From the NCBI RefSeq assembly GCF_022348085.1, contig NZ_JAKRFN010000013.1, forward strand, positions 62,001 through 126,000: a stretch of DNA of 64,000 nt, in the 5' to 3' direction. Of the stretch, positions 44,852 through 53,047 are shown in pieces. Position 1 is the stretch's first letter. The number at the start of each line of letters is the position of its first letter. This DNA comes from Mycobacterium sp. PSTR-4-N (GTDB taxonomy: Bacteria > Actinomycetota > Actinomycetes > Mycobacteriales > Mycobacteriaceae). The notes beneath the pieces were generated by a model that was not told the origin of the DNA, did not search any database, and saw nothing but the letters and a program-made list of their open reading frames with translations. The position numbers and the translations under genes were made by a program.

Positions 44852-46873
44852 CGTTGCAGGACTGGAGATTCCGACAGAGTCGAACGCCCTGGCGATGGCG
44901 GCTTGTTGAGCGACGGTCAGGCCCACCGACTGCGCGGCACTCTGCACCGCGGCGCGGCCGTCGCTGAACACCGAGCCGGCGCTGAGCCGGAACATGGCGC
45001 GGTAGAAGACCTCGGCCCAGGTGTCGTTCGAGATCCCCGCCGTCGCCGGATCGGTCATCATGAGATACGCGGCATGGCTGAAGATCGTGCTGTTGACGTG
45101 CTCACCCCCGTCGTCGAGGGTTCCACGGTAGCGGGTGGCGTAGGTGGCGCGATGGGGCCCGAGCGAGGTACTGATCGACGTGGGATCCGCGAGGTTCCGG
45201 ATGGCGCCGAGCTCGGAATCCTCGGCGAGCAGCCAGCGGTCGGCGCCGGAATCGTTTTCGATCAGCACACCCATGATGTCGGCCAGCGCTTCGTTGAGCG
45301 CACCCGATTCACCGTAATCCAGGACCGACGCACCGGACTGTCCACCGACGACGTAGGTGATCACGGCGTGCGTGAATTCGTGGCCGATGACGTCGAGCGA
45401 GGCCTCGAGGTGACCGCCGTCGCCGAACGCGAACTGCTCGATGCTGGGATCCCAGAACGCATTCTGGTAACCGCCGTTCGGCTTGCCCGGGTTGTAGAGA
45501 ATACTCACCAGTACCGCTGCGCCGGCACCGTCGAACGATGTCCGCCCCAGCACGTCCCGGTAGTAGTCGTAGACCTCAGCGGTGTTGGCGTGCGCCGAGA
45601 CCGCGCCGGAGTTCCACCCGAGCCAGCCGCGCTTGACCACCGTTCCCGGCAGGAAACCGCCCATCAGGCCGAAATACGGGAAGGAGGTCTTGTAGGTGGT
45701 GATGTCGCGGTCTCGGTCGATCAACCGCGACACCGTGGACCACGGTGTGGTGCGGACGTCGATGGCGAAGGTCCGCCGCTGCCCGAGCCAATCCCTCGCG
45801 GTGTCGGTGGCCGACACCGGTTGGATGGTGGAACGCGAGACGATGACGTCGCCGACGGCAGCGCCGTCCGCGCCGATTAGGACGGCGTGACCCGGCCGGG
45901 AGAAGCGGACACCGGGCACCGCGCCGACGACCTGCCAGGCCAGGATCGGCGCTGTCCGATTGTCGAGCGGGGCGTAGACCACCAGCTGCTGGTCGGCCAT
46001 GCGGCGCAGCCGCGGCGTCGAGACATCAGGTGTGACGTCGAACGATGCCGACAGTCCGCGGTAATTGTTGAACAGTCCGGTCACGGCGCCGGTCGCGTCG
46101 GTCACCAGGATCACGTCGCTGCCCAGCACGGGCACACCTGCGACCGTCTCGGAGAGGCGATAGACGGTTTCGGCGTCGTCTCCGCGGCCGACGGTCGACA
46201 CCGTGATCGCGTCCGGATCGGCGAAACCCTCACGGGCGCCCAGCGTGGTCGCCACACCGTTGAGCACCGCAGCCGCATCGGCCGCTCCGGTCACGCGACG
46301 ATCCGTGAATCCGCCGTCGATCGTCCGCACGGGGCCCGCGGCGGGGTCGTCGACGGCGTCACCGGCCGGCACCGCGATGGTCACCTCGGTCGGCCGCCAC
46401 CGCGGCACGTCGTCGACCGCAACCGTGAAACTGTCTGCCCGCCCGGCCTTTCCGGGGGACGGGGTGTAGACGAAGCTGCCGTCGGCGTCGACAGAGACAG
46501 ACCCCCAGGCGGCGCCGGAGCTGACGCTGTAGGTGAGTGCGGTGTCGTCTCGGTCCACGGCGTTGAGGCTGCCGCGCACGGTGCCGTCCTCCGCCGCCTC
46601 GGCCGTGTCCGGCGTCGCCGTCGGTCTCCGGTTGCCGATGGTGTGCCTGCGCTGCCGGACCGCTTCTCGCCGCTTGTCGACCCGGGCGGCGCGTTGTTCT
46701 CGCAGCGTCGAGCGCGCCGACGACGACGCCTTTGTGGTCGATTCCGCTGATTCCGTCGAGCCGTCGGAGGGAGCCGCCGATGCGACACCCGGGGCCATCA
46801 CCAGAGCGACACCGAATCCCAGCACCGCGGCACCGGTCCACACGCCTGTGAGCGATCGATGACAACTGGCCAC
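44837..46873 (-). CDS. Secreted thermolysin-family (M4) metalloprotease
   Basis: 678-residue exported protease. Signal peptide ~1-33, then a basic linker (~50-85, six RR/KR pairs), one Ig/VCBS-like domain (~90-160, with AVDRDDTALTYSV and DADGSFVYTPSPG), a propeptide-like segment, and the M4 catalytic domain. Zinc motif HEFTH at 498-502, third ligand Glu528 in ESGALNEALAD, and EHVNSTIFSHAAYL matching the thermolysin active-site His region. GTG start has GGAGGGGG upstream. Substrate unknown. Confidence 0.9.
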   Translation of the reverse strand: MASCHRSLTGVWTGAAVLGFGVALVMAPGVASAAPSDGSTESAESTTKASSSARSTLREQRAARVDKRREAVRQRRHTIGNRRPTATPDTAEAAEDGTVRGSLNAVDRDDTALTYSVSSGAAWGSVSVDADGSFVYTPSPGKAGRADSFTVAVDDVPRWRPTEVTIAVPAGDAVDDPAAGPVRTIDGGFTDRRVTGAADAAAVLNGVATTLGAREGFADPDAITVSTVGRGDDAETVYRLSETVAGVPVLGSDVILVTDATGAVTGLFNNYRGLSASFDVTPDVSTPRLRRMADQQLVVYAPLDNRTAPILAWQVVGAVPGVRFSRPGHAVLIGADGAAVGDVIVSRSTIQPVSATDTARDWLGQRRTFAIDVRTTPWSTVSRLIDRDRDITTYKTSFPYFGLMGGFLPGTVVKRGWLGWNSGAVSAHANTAEVYDYYRDVLGRTSFDGAGAAVLVSILYNPGKPNGGYQNAFWDPSIEQFAFGDGGHLEASLDVIGHEFTHAVITYVVGGQSGASVLDYGESGALNEALADIMGVLIENDSGADRWLLAEDSELGAIRNLADPTSISTSLGPHRATYATRYRGTLDDGGEHVNSTIFSHAAYLMMTDPATAGISNDTWAEVFYRAMFRLSAGSVFSDGRAAVQSAAQSVGLTVAQQAAIARAFDSVGISSPATLLAV

Positions 46874-46975
46874 GGTGTCCCCCTCCGGCGACGATGCTCG
46901 TGGCGGAACTTACCACCGTTGGAGCGAAAACCGACGGCGCTGACGACGACGCGATGCGGGCACTACGCTGACACG

Positions 46976-48637
46976 GTGAGTCTTCTACTCGGCCCGGTGC
47001 TGCGCCACGTCGGCGAGACGACTGCGACGGTGTGGGTACAGACCGACGCGCCGGCGGAGGTGGAGGTGCTCGGATGCCGGGCCCACACGTTCGAGGTCAA
47101 GGGGTGTCACTACGCCCTCGTCGCGGTCAGCGGGCTGACCCCGGACACCGTCACCGCCTACGAGGTGCGCGTCGACGGTGCGACGTGCTGGCCGGAGCCG
47201 GACTCGAAGTTCCCACCCAGCGTCATCCGCACGCGCGGGCCGGAGTCGGCCGACCGGCTGCGGGTCATCTTCGGTTCGTGCCGCTACCCGAAAACGGGCG
47301 AGGAGAAGCTGGATCGCAAACTCGGGCTCGACGCCCTGGACTGCTACGCCACCCGTCTGACCGATCTGCCCGTCTCGGAGTGGCCGGACGCGCTGCTGCT
47401 GCTCGGCGACCAGGTGTATGCCGATGAGCTGACTCCCGAGGGCCGCCGACGCCTCTCGGGCGGCCGGTCGGCGAGCCGGCGCTCGGACAACCACCGACCA
47501 CCCGACGAGGTGGTGTCGTTCTCCGAGTACGTCGGCCTGTATCGGCACACCTGGGGTGACCCCGAGATCCGGTGGATTCTCTCCACGTTGCCGACGGCGA
47601 TGATCTTCGACGATCACGACATCCGCGACGACTGGAACACGTCGTCGGCCTGGCGCGCCGAGATCAACTCCCAGCCGTGGTGGCGCGACCGGATCCGCGC
47701 GGGCCTGGCCTCCTACTGGGTGTATCAACACCTGGGCAACCTCAGCCCGGGTGAGCTGGACAGCGATGACGACTACCAGAAAGTGCTCGCCGCAGACGGT
47801 GACTGCTGGCCGCTGCTGTCCGAACTCGCCGACCGCGCCGACAGCGAGGTCGACGGGGACAAGGGCCTGCGGTTCAGCTTCCGATGGGATCTCGGCCGTA
47901 GCCGACTGGTGATGGTCGACTCCCGCAATGCCCGCATCCTCGACGGCGGCGAACGAAAGATGTTGGGCGACCGCGAGTTCGCCTGGGTCGAGGAGCAGGT
48001 GAGCGACCTGTCCGGGGTCGACCACCTGATTATCGGATCCTCGTTGCCGTGGCTGATGCCGCCCGCGATCGGCGATCTGCAGATCGTCAACGAGATCGGC
48101 GCGGCGCGCCCCGGGCTGCGTGGGCGCTTGGCCGAAAAGATCAGGCAGGGCGCCGACCTCGAACACTGGCCGGCGTTCTTCGCGTCGTTCGTCCGGCTGT
48201 CCACCATGATCGCCGGTGCGGCGCGCGCCACGGCCGACGGCCCGGCGACCATCTCGGTGCTTTCCGGCGACGTCCACCACAGCTACGCCGCTCGCGCCGA
48301 CTTCGGCGAGCCCGACGGGGCGCAGGTGCACCAGCTGGTCTGCTCACCGGTGCACAACTACGTGCCGTCCTACGTCAAACCCGCGTTCAAGCTCGGCTGG
48401 TCGGCGCCCGCCGCCCGGCTGACCCGCCGCTGGGCACGTCGGGCGGGGTCACCGGAGTTGCCGGTGTCGTGGCGCAACCTCAGCGGGCCACTGTTCGGCA
48501 ACACGATCGCCTCGCTGATCGCCGTCGGTCGCGGGGCCGACGTGGTGTTCGAGCAGCCCCGCGACGACGGCACCTTGGCCGAGGCAGCGACCATCGTGCT
48601 CAGCCCGCTCAGTGCACCCCTTCCATCTGGCGGCTGA
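46976..48637 (+). CDS. PhoD-like phosphatase/phosphodiesterase
   Basis: 553-residue PhoD-type metallophosphatase. N-terminal Fn3/PhoD_N-like strand domain (GPVLRHVGETTATVWVQT); metal sites at GSCRYPKTG, LLLGDQVYADE (~145), IFDDHDIRDDW (~213) and LSGDVHHSYAA near 430. No signal peptide or Tat motif is seen, unlike secreted PhoD, so it may act inside the cell. GTG start 46976; the longer frame would start before the divergent M4 gene's promoter. Overlaps the POT transporter 3' end by 29 bases. Confidence 0.85.
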   Translation: MSLLLGPVLRHVGETTATVWVQTDAPAEVEVLGCRAHTFEVKGCHYALVAVSGLTPDTVTAYEVRVDGATCWPEPDSKFPPSVIRTRGPESADRLRVIFGSCRYPKTGEEKLDRKLGLDALDCYATRLTDLPVSEWPDALLLLGDQVYADELTPEGRRRLSGGRSASRRSDNHRPPDEVVSFSEYVGLYRHTWGDPEIRWILSTLPTAMIFDDHDIRDDWNTSSAWRAEINSQPWWRDRIRAGLASYWVYQHLGNLSPGELDSDDDYQKVLAADGDCWPLLSELADRADSEVDGDKGLRFSFRWDLGRSRLVMVDSRNARILDGGERKMLGDREFAWVEEQVSDLSGVDHLIIGSSLPWLMPPAIGDLQIVNEIGAARPGLRGRLAEKIRQGADLEHWPAFFASFVRLSTMIAGAARATADGPATISVLSGDVHHSYAARADFGEPDGAQVHQLVCSPVHNYVPSYVKPAFKLGWSAPAARLTRRWARRAGSPELPVSWRNLSGPLFGNTIASLIAVGRGADVVFEQPRDDGTLAEAATIVLSPLSAPLPSGG

Positions 48638-50063
48638 TCCACGGCGAGATCACGAACACGACCGCACCGGCGACCACGGCCACGGCACCGAGGATCCCGA
48701 AATACGCGGCCTCGCTGTCCGTGTCGTAGTAACCGGCGAGCACACCCGACATGGCCGTGCCCAGGCCGACCGAGAAGAAATACAGCGCCATCATCTGCGC
48801 CCGGAAGGCCTCCGGCGCCAGCTTGGTGGTCACCGACAGACCGATCGGCGACAGCAGCAGCTCGGAGATCGCGAACACCGCCATGATCGCCATCACCAGC
48901 AGCGCCGGGGTGCTGCGGCCCGTGCCTCCGGCCAGCGGCACGAAGCACAGGAACGCCAGCCCCATACCGACCACGCCGTAGGCGAATTTGCGCGGGGTGG
49001 TCGGCGCTCGGTTACCCAGCCGCGTCCACAGCAGCGCGAACAGCGGGGAGAGCAGGATGATCCACACCGGCTCGATCGAACCGATCCAGCTCGACGGAGC
49101 CGTCCACCCGAAGATCGACCAGTTCATCCGTTCGTCGGAGTACACGGCGAGCACGGTGAAGATCTGCTGGAACAGCGACCAGAACACCGCGTTCGCGACG
49201 AACAACGGGATGAATGCCCGCACCCGCACTCGCTCCTCCGAGTTCACCGACGGGCTGCGCAACATGATCGCGAAGTACGCCACCGACGCGACGACGATGA
49301 CACCGGTGGTCACCTGCGAGAGATTGGCCAGCGTGACGAGGCGCAGCGCGATGGCCACGCCGATCACCACGACGACGCCGACCAGCACTGCAACGGTCTT
49401 GGCGACGGCGTTGCGCGGCAACGGGTTCGGCACCTCCCTGCCATGGCCCATCAAGTTGCGGCGGAACGCCACGTACTGCGCGAGACCCAGCGCCATCCCG
49501 ACCGCCGCCGCACCGAAGCCGTAGTGGAAGCCGACGCGGGTCTGCAGCAAACCGGTGATCAGCGGGCCGACGAAGGCACCGAGATTGATGCCCAGGTAGA
49601 ACAGCGTGAAGCCACCATCGGCGCGCGGATCCCCTTTCTCGTAGAGCGTGCCCAGCAGCGATGAGGCGTTGGCTTTCAGCGCCCCCGAGCCCAGGGCGAC
49701 GCACACCAGGCCCACGCCGACGCCGGCCAACCCCGGGAGTATCGCGAGCGCGATGTGACCGATCATCACGACCACGCCGCCGTAGAACACGGTGCGCTCC
49801 ATGCCGAGCACCCGATCGGCCACCCAGCCACCCAGCACCGTGGACAGGTACACCAGACCGCCGTAGGCGCCGACGATTCCGGTGGCCGTGCTCTGCGGCA
49901 GGCCCAGGCCGCCGTCGGTGACCGAGTAGTACAGGTAGTAGGCCAGGATCGTGAGCATCCCGTAGAAGGAGAACCGTTCCCACAGCTCGACCCCGAACAG
50001 GTTGGTCAGCCCAATCGGATGCCCGAAGAACGTGCGAGCTTTCTTGTCGTCTCGGATTGTCAT
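48609..50063 (-). CDS. POT/PTR-family proton-coupled oligopeptide transporter
   Basis: 484-residue transporter with 12-14 TM helices. The signature ELWERFSFYGMLTILAYYLY (ExxERFxYY type) at ~26-45 and the PTR2 motif YLGINLGAFVGPLITGLL near 150 are clear. Takes up di- and tripeptides with protons. ATG at 50061-50063 with AAGGGTGG upstream. 3' end overlaps the PhoD-like gene by 29 bases. Confidence 0.92.
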   Translation of the reverse strand: MTIRDDKKARTFFGHPIGLTNLFGVELWERFSFYGMLTILAYYLYYSVTDGGLGLPQSTATGIVGAYGGLVYLSTVLGGWVADRVLGMERTVFYGGVVVMIGHIALAILPGLAGVGVGLVCVALGSGALKANASSLLGTLYEKGDPRADGGFTLFYLGINLGAFVGPLITGLLQTRVGFHYGFGAAAVGMALGLAQYVAFRRNLMGHGREVPNPLPRNAVAKTVAVLVGVVVVIGVAIALRLVTLANLSQVTTGVIVVASVAYFAIMLRSPSVNSEERVRVRAFIPLFVANAVFWSLFQQIFTVLAVYSDERMNWSIFGWTAPSSWIGSIEPVWIILLSPLFALLWTRLGNRAPTTPRKFAYGVVGMGLAFLCFVPLAGGTGRSTPALLVMAIMAVFAISELLLSPIGLSVTTKLAPEAFRAQMMALYFFSVGLGTAMSGVLAGYYDTDSEAAYFGILGAVAVVAGAVVFVISPWISRQMEGVH

Positions 50064-50087
50064 GGGACCACCCTTACACTCGGCAGC

Positions 50088-50579
50088 ATGCCTGTACCTG
50101 ATACCCCGAGACCAGGCCAGGAATCCGTCTGGGACTACCCTCGCCCACCCCGGCTCGAAGAGTTCGCCGGATCCATCGCCGTCGAACTCGGCGGGCAGGT
50201 CATCGCCTCCACCGAGCGAGCCTGGCGGGTGCTCGAAACGAGCCATCCTCCGACCTACTACCTCCCGGCGGATGCCTTCGCCGACGGGGTGCTGCGGGAG
50301 GCCGACGGCGCCTCGTGGTGTGAATGGAAAGGCCAGGCAAGCTATTTCGATCTGGTGACGGCGACGGCGGTGGCCCCCCGGGCGGCGTGGACGTACCGTC
50401 GGCCCACCCCCGGGTTCACCGCCATCGCCGGTGCGGTGGCCGTGATGGCCGCGGCCGTGGACCGGTGCACCGTCAACGGCGAAGAGGTGGTGCCGCAGCC
50501 CGGCGGGTTCTACGGCGGCTGGATCACGAGCTGGGTCTCGGGCCCGTTCAAGGGCGTGCCCGGCTCGATGGGGTGGTGA
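50088..50579 (+). CDS. DUF427 family protein
   Basis: 163-residue DUF427 protein. The family core AVELGGQVIASTERAWRVLE, PTYYLPADAF and CEWKGQASYFDL is complete. Function unknown. ATG 50088, 24 bases divergent from the POT transporter, so the promoters must overlap. Convergent with the small secreted DUF732-like gene after 4 bases. Confidence 0.9.
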   Translation: MPVPDTPRPGQESVWDYPRPPRLEEFAGSIAVELGGQVIASTERAWRVLETSHPPTYYLPADAFADGVLREADGASWCEWKGQASYFDLVTATAVAPRAAWTYRRPTPGFTAIAGAVAVMAAAVDRCTVNGEEVVPQPGGFYGGWITSWVSGPFKGVPGSMGW

Positions 50580-50583
50580 TCTC

Positions 50584-50871
50584 TCAGCAGCCGAGGTCGA
50601 TGACGGCGGCGGTGACGATGCCGTTGCCGGCCGACAGCGAGATGCCCATCTCCTTGTAGAGGGCGTTCACCGCGACCGGGGCCGGCTGCCCGCTGCCGAG
50701 GATGGCGCAGGCCATCGACCCCGCGGTGAGCAGCTGATCGCGGGTCAGGGACGTGTAGATCGGTTCCAGGCCCTCGAGATAGCCGGCCGTATCCGCCGTG
50801 GCGGGTGCTGCCAGCGTGACCAGCGCTGCCATCGCGCCGGCCACACTCAGACCCATGTGCACTCGGTTCAC
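50584..50871 (-). CDS. Small secreted DUF732-like protein
   Basis: 95-residue exported protein. Signal peptide ~1-27 (SVAGAMAALVTLAAPATA, cleavage after ATA). The mature part of ~68 residues has two cysteines (MACAIL, DLGC) and the helical YLEGLEPIYTSLTRDQLLTA opening typical of mycobacterial DUF732 proteins. GTG start at 50869-50871 with GAGGACA upstream; the longer frame lacks a ribosome site. Function unknown. Confidence 0.78.
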   Translation of the reverse strand: MNRVHMGLSVAGAMAALVTLAAPATADTAGYLEGLEPIYTSLTRDQLLTAGSMACAILGSGQPAPVAVNALYKEMGISLSAGNGIVTAAVIDLGC

Positions 50872-50930
50872 TGTCCTCGCCCCCTGTCGTCGACGCACAT
50901 CCTAAGCTGCCGGCAGCCCCGCGCGGGGTC

Positions 50931-51095
50931 TCATGCGTCGGACAGCCAACCGTACTGACGGCCGCAGTTGGCGCAGTCGACGTCGAGAAACCAGCGGGTC
51001 ACCCGATCGGACCCCGCCGACCAGGTGGGCTGAGACGAGACGACCGGCGCCGCGTGACCGCACTTACCGCACATCGCTTCGGTGGGGGCGCTCAC
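50931..51095 (-). CDS. 54-residue zinc-ribbon microprotein
   Basis: Short gene of 55 codons. GTG at 51093-51095 to TGA at 50931-50933, frame checked by hand. Two CxxC pairs (MCGKCGH near residue 9-14, DCANCGRQYGW near 41-51) with about 28 residues between them form a plausible zinc ribbon; the last residues are LSDA. No strong ribosome site (CGTGGG only). Encoded opposite nothing else. Function unknown; DNA- or protein-binding is a guess. Coding preference (third-position G/C throughout) supports a real gene. Confidence 0.68.
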   Translation of the reverse strand: MSAPTEAMCGKCGHAAPVVSSQPTWSAGSDRVTRWFLDVDCANCGRQYGWLSDA

Positions 51096-51140
51096 CCCAC
51101 GAACGTAACCGCTGGTAGCGCTCTTGACCAGACGATTGCG

Positions 51141-51857
51141 TCAACGCGGCGGATCGCCGCGCCACGCAAAACTGTTGACGTATTTGCCCATATCCAGTGC
51201 CAGCTGCACGTTGGCCCCTGAGGGTTTGCCGGGTCCGAAGTCCGGCCCGAACGGGTGGTAGGGGCCGACGACGGAGGCGATCAGCGCGAGATCGTTCTTC
51301 ACCGCGGCCATGACGAGCACCCGCATATGGGTGTAGCTGCTCGTGGAGCCCTGCGGGAAGTAGTCGATCGCTTCGCCGAAGCCGGGCTGGTAGCCGACCA
51401 TCGTGTTGGGGATCTCGTAGACGACGCGTCCGTCGGGGACGTGTTGCGCCGTCAGGTCGTCGACGACCTGGCGCGCCGACCTGCCGCCGGCCGGCTGGCT
51501 GAACAGCCGGAGCGTGCCGCCCTCCCCGCCGGTGAAGTCGGCGACGACGCCGTCGTCGCCATTGGTGATGCGGTACGACGACCCCGCCGCCGGGTACGAC
51601 ACCGAGAACGAGCCGTCCGGCGCGGTGAACCGCGGATTGATCGCCACCGGGGTGCCGGTGGGTGGGCGACCACACTCGGGCGGACACACGAAGCGCACCG
51701 GCGGTGACGTCGTTCGCAAGGAGATCACGGCGAGCACCGCACCGACGAGTACCACCGGAATGAGCCACAGCAGCAGGACCATTCGGCGCGACGGGCGGCG
51801 CACCGCCGCGGCGCGGCCGCCGGCGGCATAGCCGGGAAAGAAGGTGGTGGTGGTCAA
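51141..51857 (-). CDS. Single-TM membrane protein with exported domain
   Basis: 238-residue protein. Short cytoplasmic N-terminus, TM at ~26-46 (MVLLLWLIPVVLVGAVLAVI), then an outside domain of ~190 residues with one cysteine pair (FVCPPECGR) and an all-beta core. No known domain. The TTG start at 51855-51857 overlaps the stop of the upstream gene (TTGA), making it the last of a three-gene coupled operon with a sedolisin protease and a zinc-ribbon membrane protein. Confidence 0.75.
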   Translation of the reverse strand: MTTTTFFPGYAAGGRAAAVRRPSRRMVLLLWLIPVVLVGAVLAVISLRTTSPPVRFVCPPECGRPPTGTPVAINPRFTAPDGSFSVSYPAAGSSYRITNGDDGVVADFTGGEGGTLRLFSQPAGGRSARQVVDDLTAQHVPDGRVVYEIPNTMVGYQPGFGEAIDYFPQGSTSSYTHMRVLVMAAVKNDLALIASVVGPYHPFGPDFGPGKPSGANVQLALDMGKYVNSFAWRGDPPR

Positions 51858-53047
51858 GACGGTTCGCCGTCGGTGTCGACGCGCTGAGGTCGATCGGTGC
51901 GGCGCTGCGAGCGCGATGACCGCGACGACGCACGAGCGGCCACCCCGCACACCGGGCAGAACGCCATGTCGGGCACCACGTGACCGCAGTGCTCGCACAG
52001 CACCGGCTCATCAGCGACCGTCTCGTCATGCGCCTCGTGCAGCAGCGCCAGGTGCAGGCTGAGGCGCAGCAGGAGCAGCGCCGCTGCGACCACCACGGCA
52101 TAGAGGGCCAGCATCAGCCACTGCCGCGAGCGGGAGACGTCGACCATCCCGAGCGCGACGGACAGCGCGAGCACCGCGACCGCGAACGCCACCATCACGA
52201 AGCGGACCACGCCCGGGCGTTGATCTTTCTTGCTCTCGGGGCGGGTGAACCACAGCGCCACGCCGACCAGACCACCGGTGGCCGCGGCGATCAGAGGCGC
52301 CGCGACACCCCGGATGCCGGCCTCCACCAGATAGAACGTGAGCGGTGCGTCACTGACCAGGCCGGTGTCCAGCTGCGGCACCAGCCGCGTCATCATGGCC
52401 GCACCGGTGAAGCTCAGCGCTCCGAGCGCGCCGATCATGAAACCTTCCAACGACTCTCGGGTCGGCGGGCCGAGTAGACGGACGACGGTCACGGGCACCA
52501 GCATCAGGATCGCGCCGGCGAGCGGCAGCGCGGCGCCTTCCTGGAGCATCTGCGCGCCACTCATCCCCACCCCCACGGCAGCACCGGAGGGGCGGTCGAA
52601 GGCCGCGCCGGCCACGAGCACGAACCCGACGCCGAGCACCACCCCGAGCCCGACCGTCAACGCAAGGATCCGCGTCGGCAGATCCCGCAACGCGTCCGCC
52701 TCGCGCAGGTAGACGACGAACAGCGCGGGCAGGCCCAGCACACCCACCGAGATCAGGGCCGCCGGCATCCGTAGCAACGCAAAAGCCACCAGAGCGACCA
52801 GCATGACGCCCAGCGCAACTCGGAACGCGCCGCGGTGTGCCAGATGCGGGAACAGCGAACTCAGCAGCGACGGCGACAGCACGTTCTCACCGGGTGCGGC
52901 ACCGAAATTGCGGATGCGCAACCAGTCCGGCCCCTCCCACTTGCGGGGCGTCAGATGGCACCCGCAGAGTCCGCAGAACTCGCCGTCTGGGACGTCGACC
53001 CGGCAGATCCGGCACTCGGTGGTCGGGAAGGGGCTGTCGTCGGTCAT
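51854..53047 (-). CDS. Polytopic membrane protein with zinc ribbons at both ends
   Basis: 397-residue membrane protein. N-terminal ribbon CRICRVDVPDGEFCGLCGC (~13-31), about eight TM helices between ~75 and 340, and C-terminal ribbon CEHCGHVVPDMAFCPVCG (~355-372), followed by a Ser/Arg-rich tail. No catalytic motif of a known membrane protease is evident. ATG 53047 overlaps the sedolisin stop (ATGA), so it is made together with the protease; export partner or regulator is a guess. Confidence 0.75.
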   Translation of the reverse strand: MTDDSPFPTTECRICRVDVPDGEFCGLCGCHLTPRKWEGPDWLRIRNFGAAPGENVLSPSLLSSLFPHLAHRGAFRVALGVMLVALVAFALLRMPAALISVGVLGLPALFVVYLREADALRDLPTRILALTVGLGVVLGVGFVLVAGAAFDRPSGAAVGVGMSGAQMLQEGAALPLAGAILMLVPVTVVRLLGPPTRESLEGFMIGALGALSFTGAAMMTRLVPQLDTGLVSDAPLTFYLVEAGIRGVAAPLIAAATGGLVGVALWFTRPESKKDQRPGVVRFVMVAFAVAVLALSVALGMVDVSRSRQWLMLALYAVVVAAALLLLRLSLHLALLHEAHDETVADEPVLCEHCGHVVPDMAFCPVCGVAARASSRSSRSQRRTDRPQRVDTDGEPS

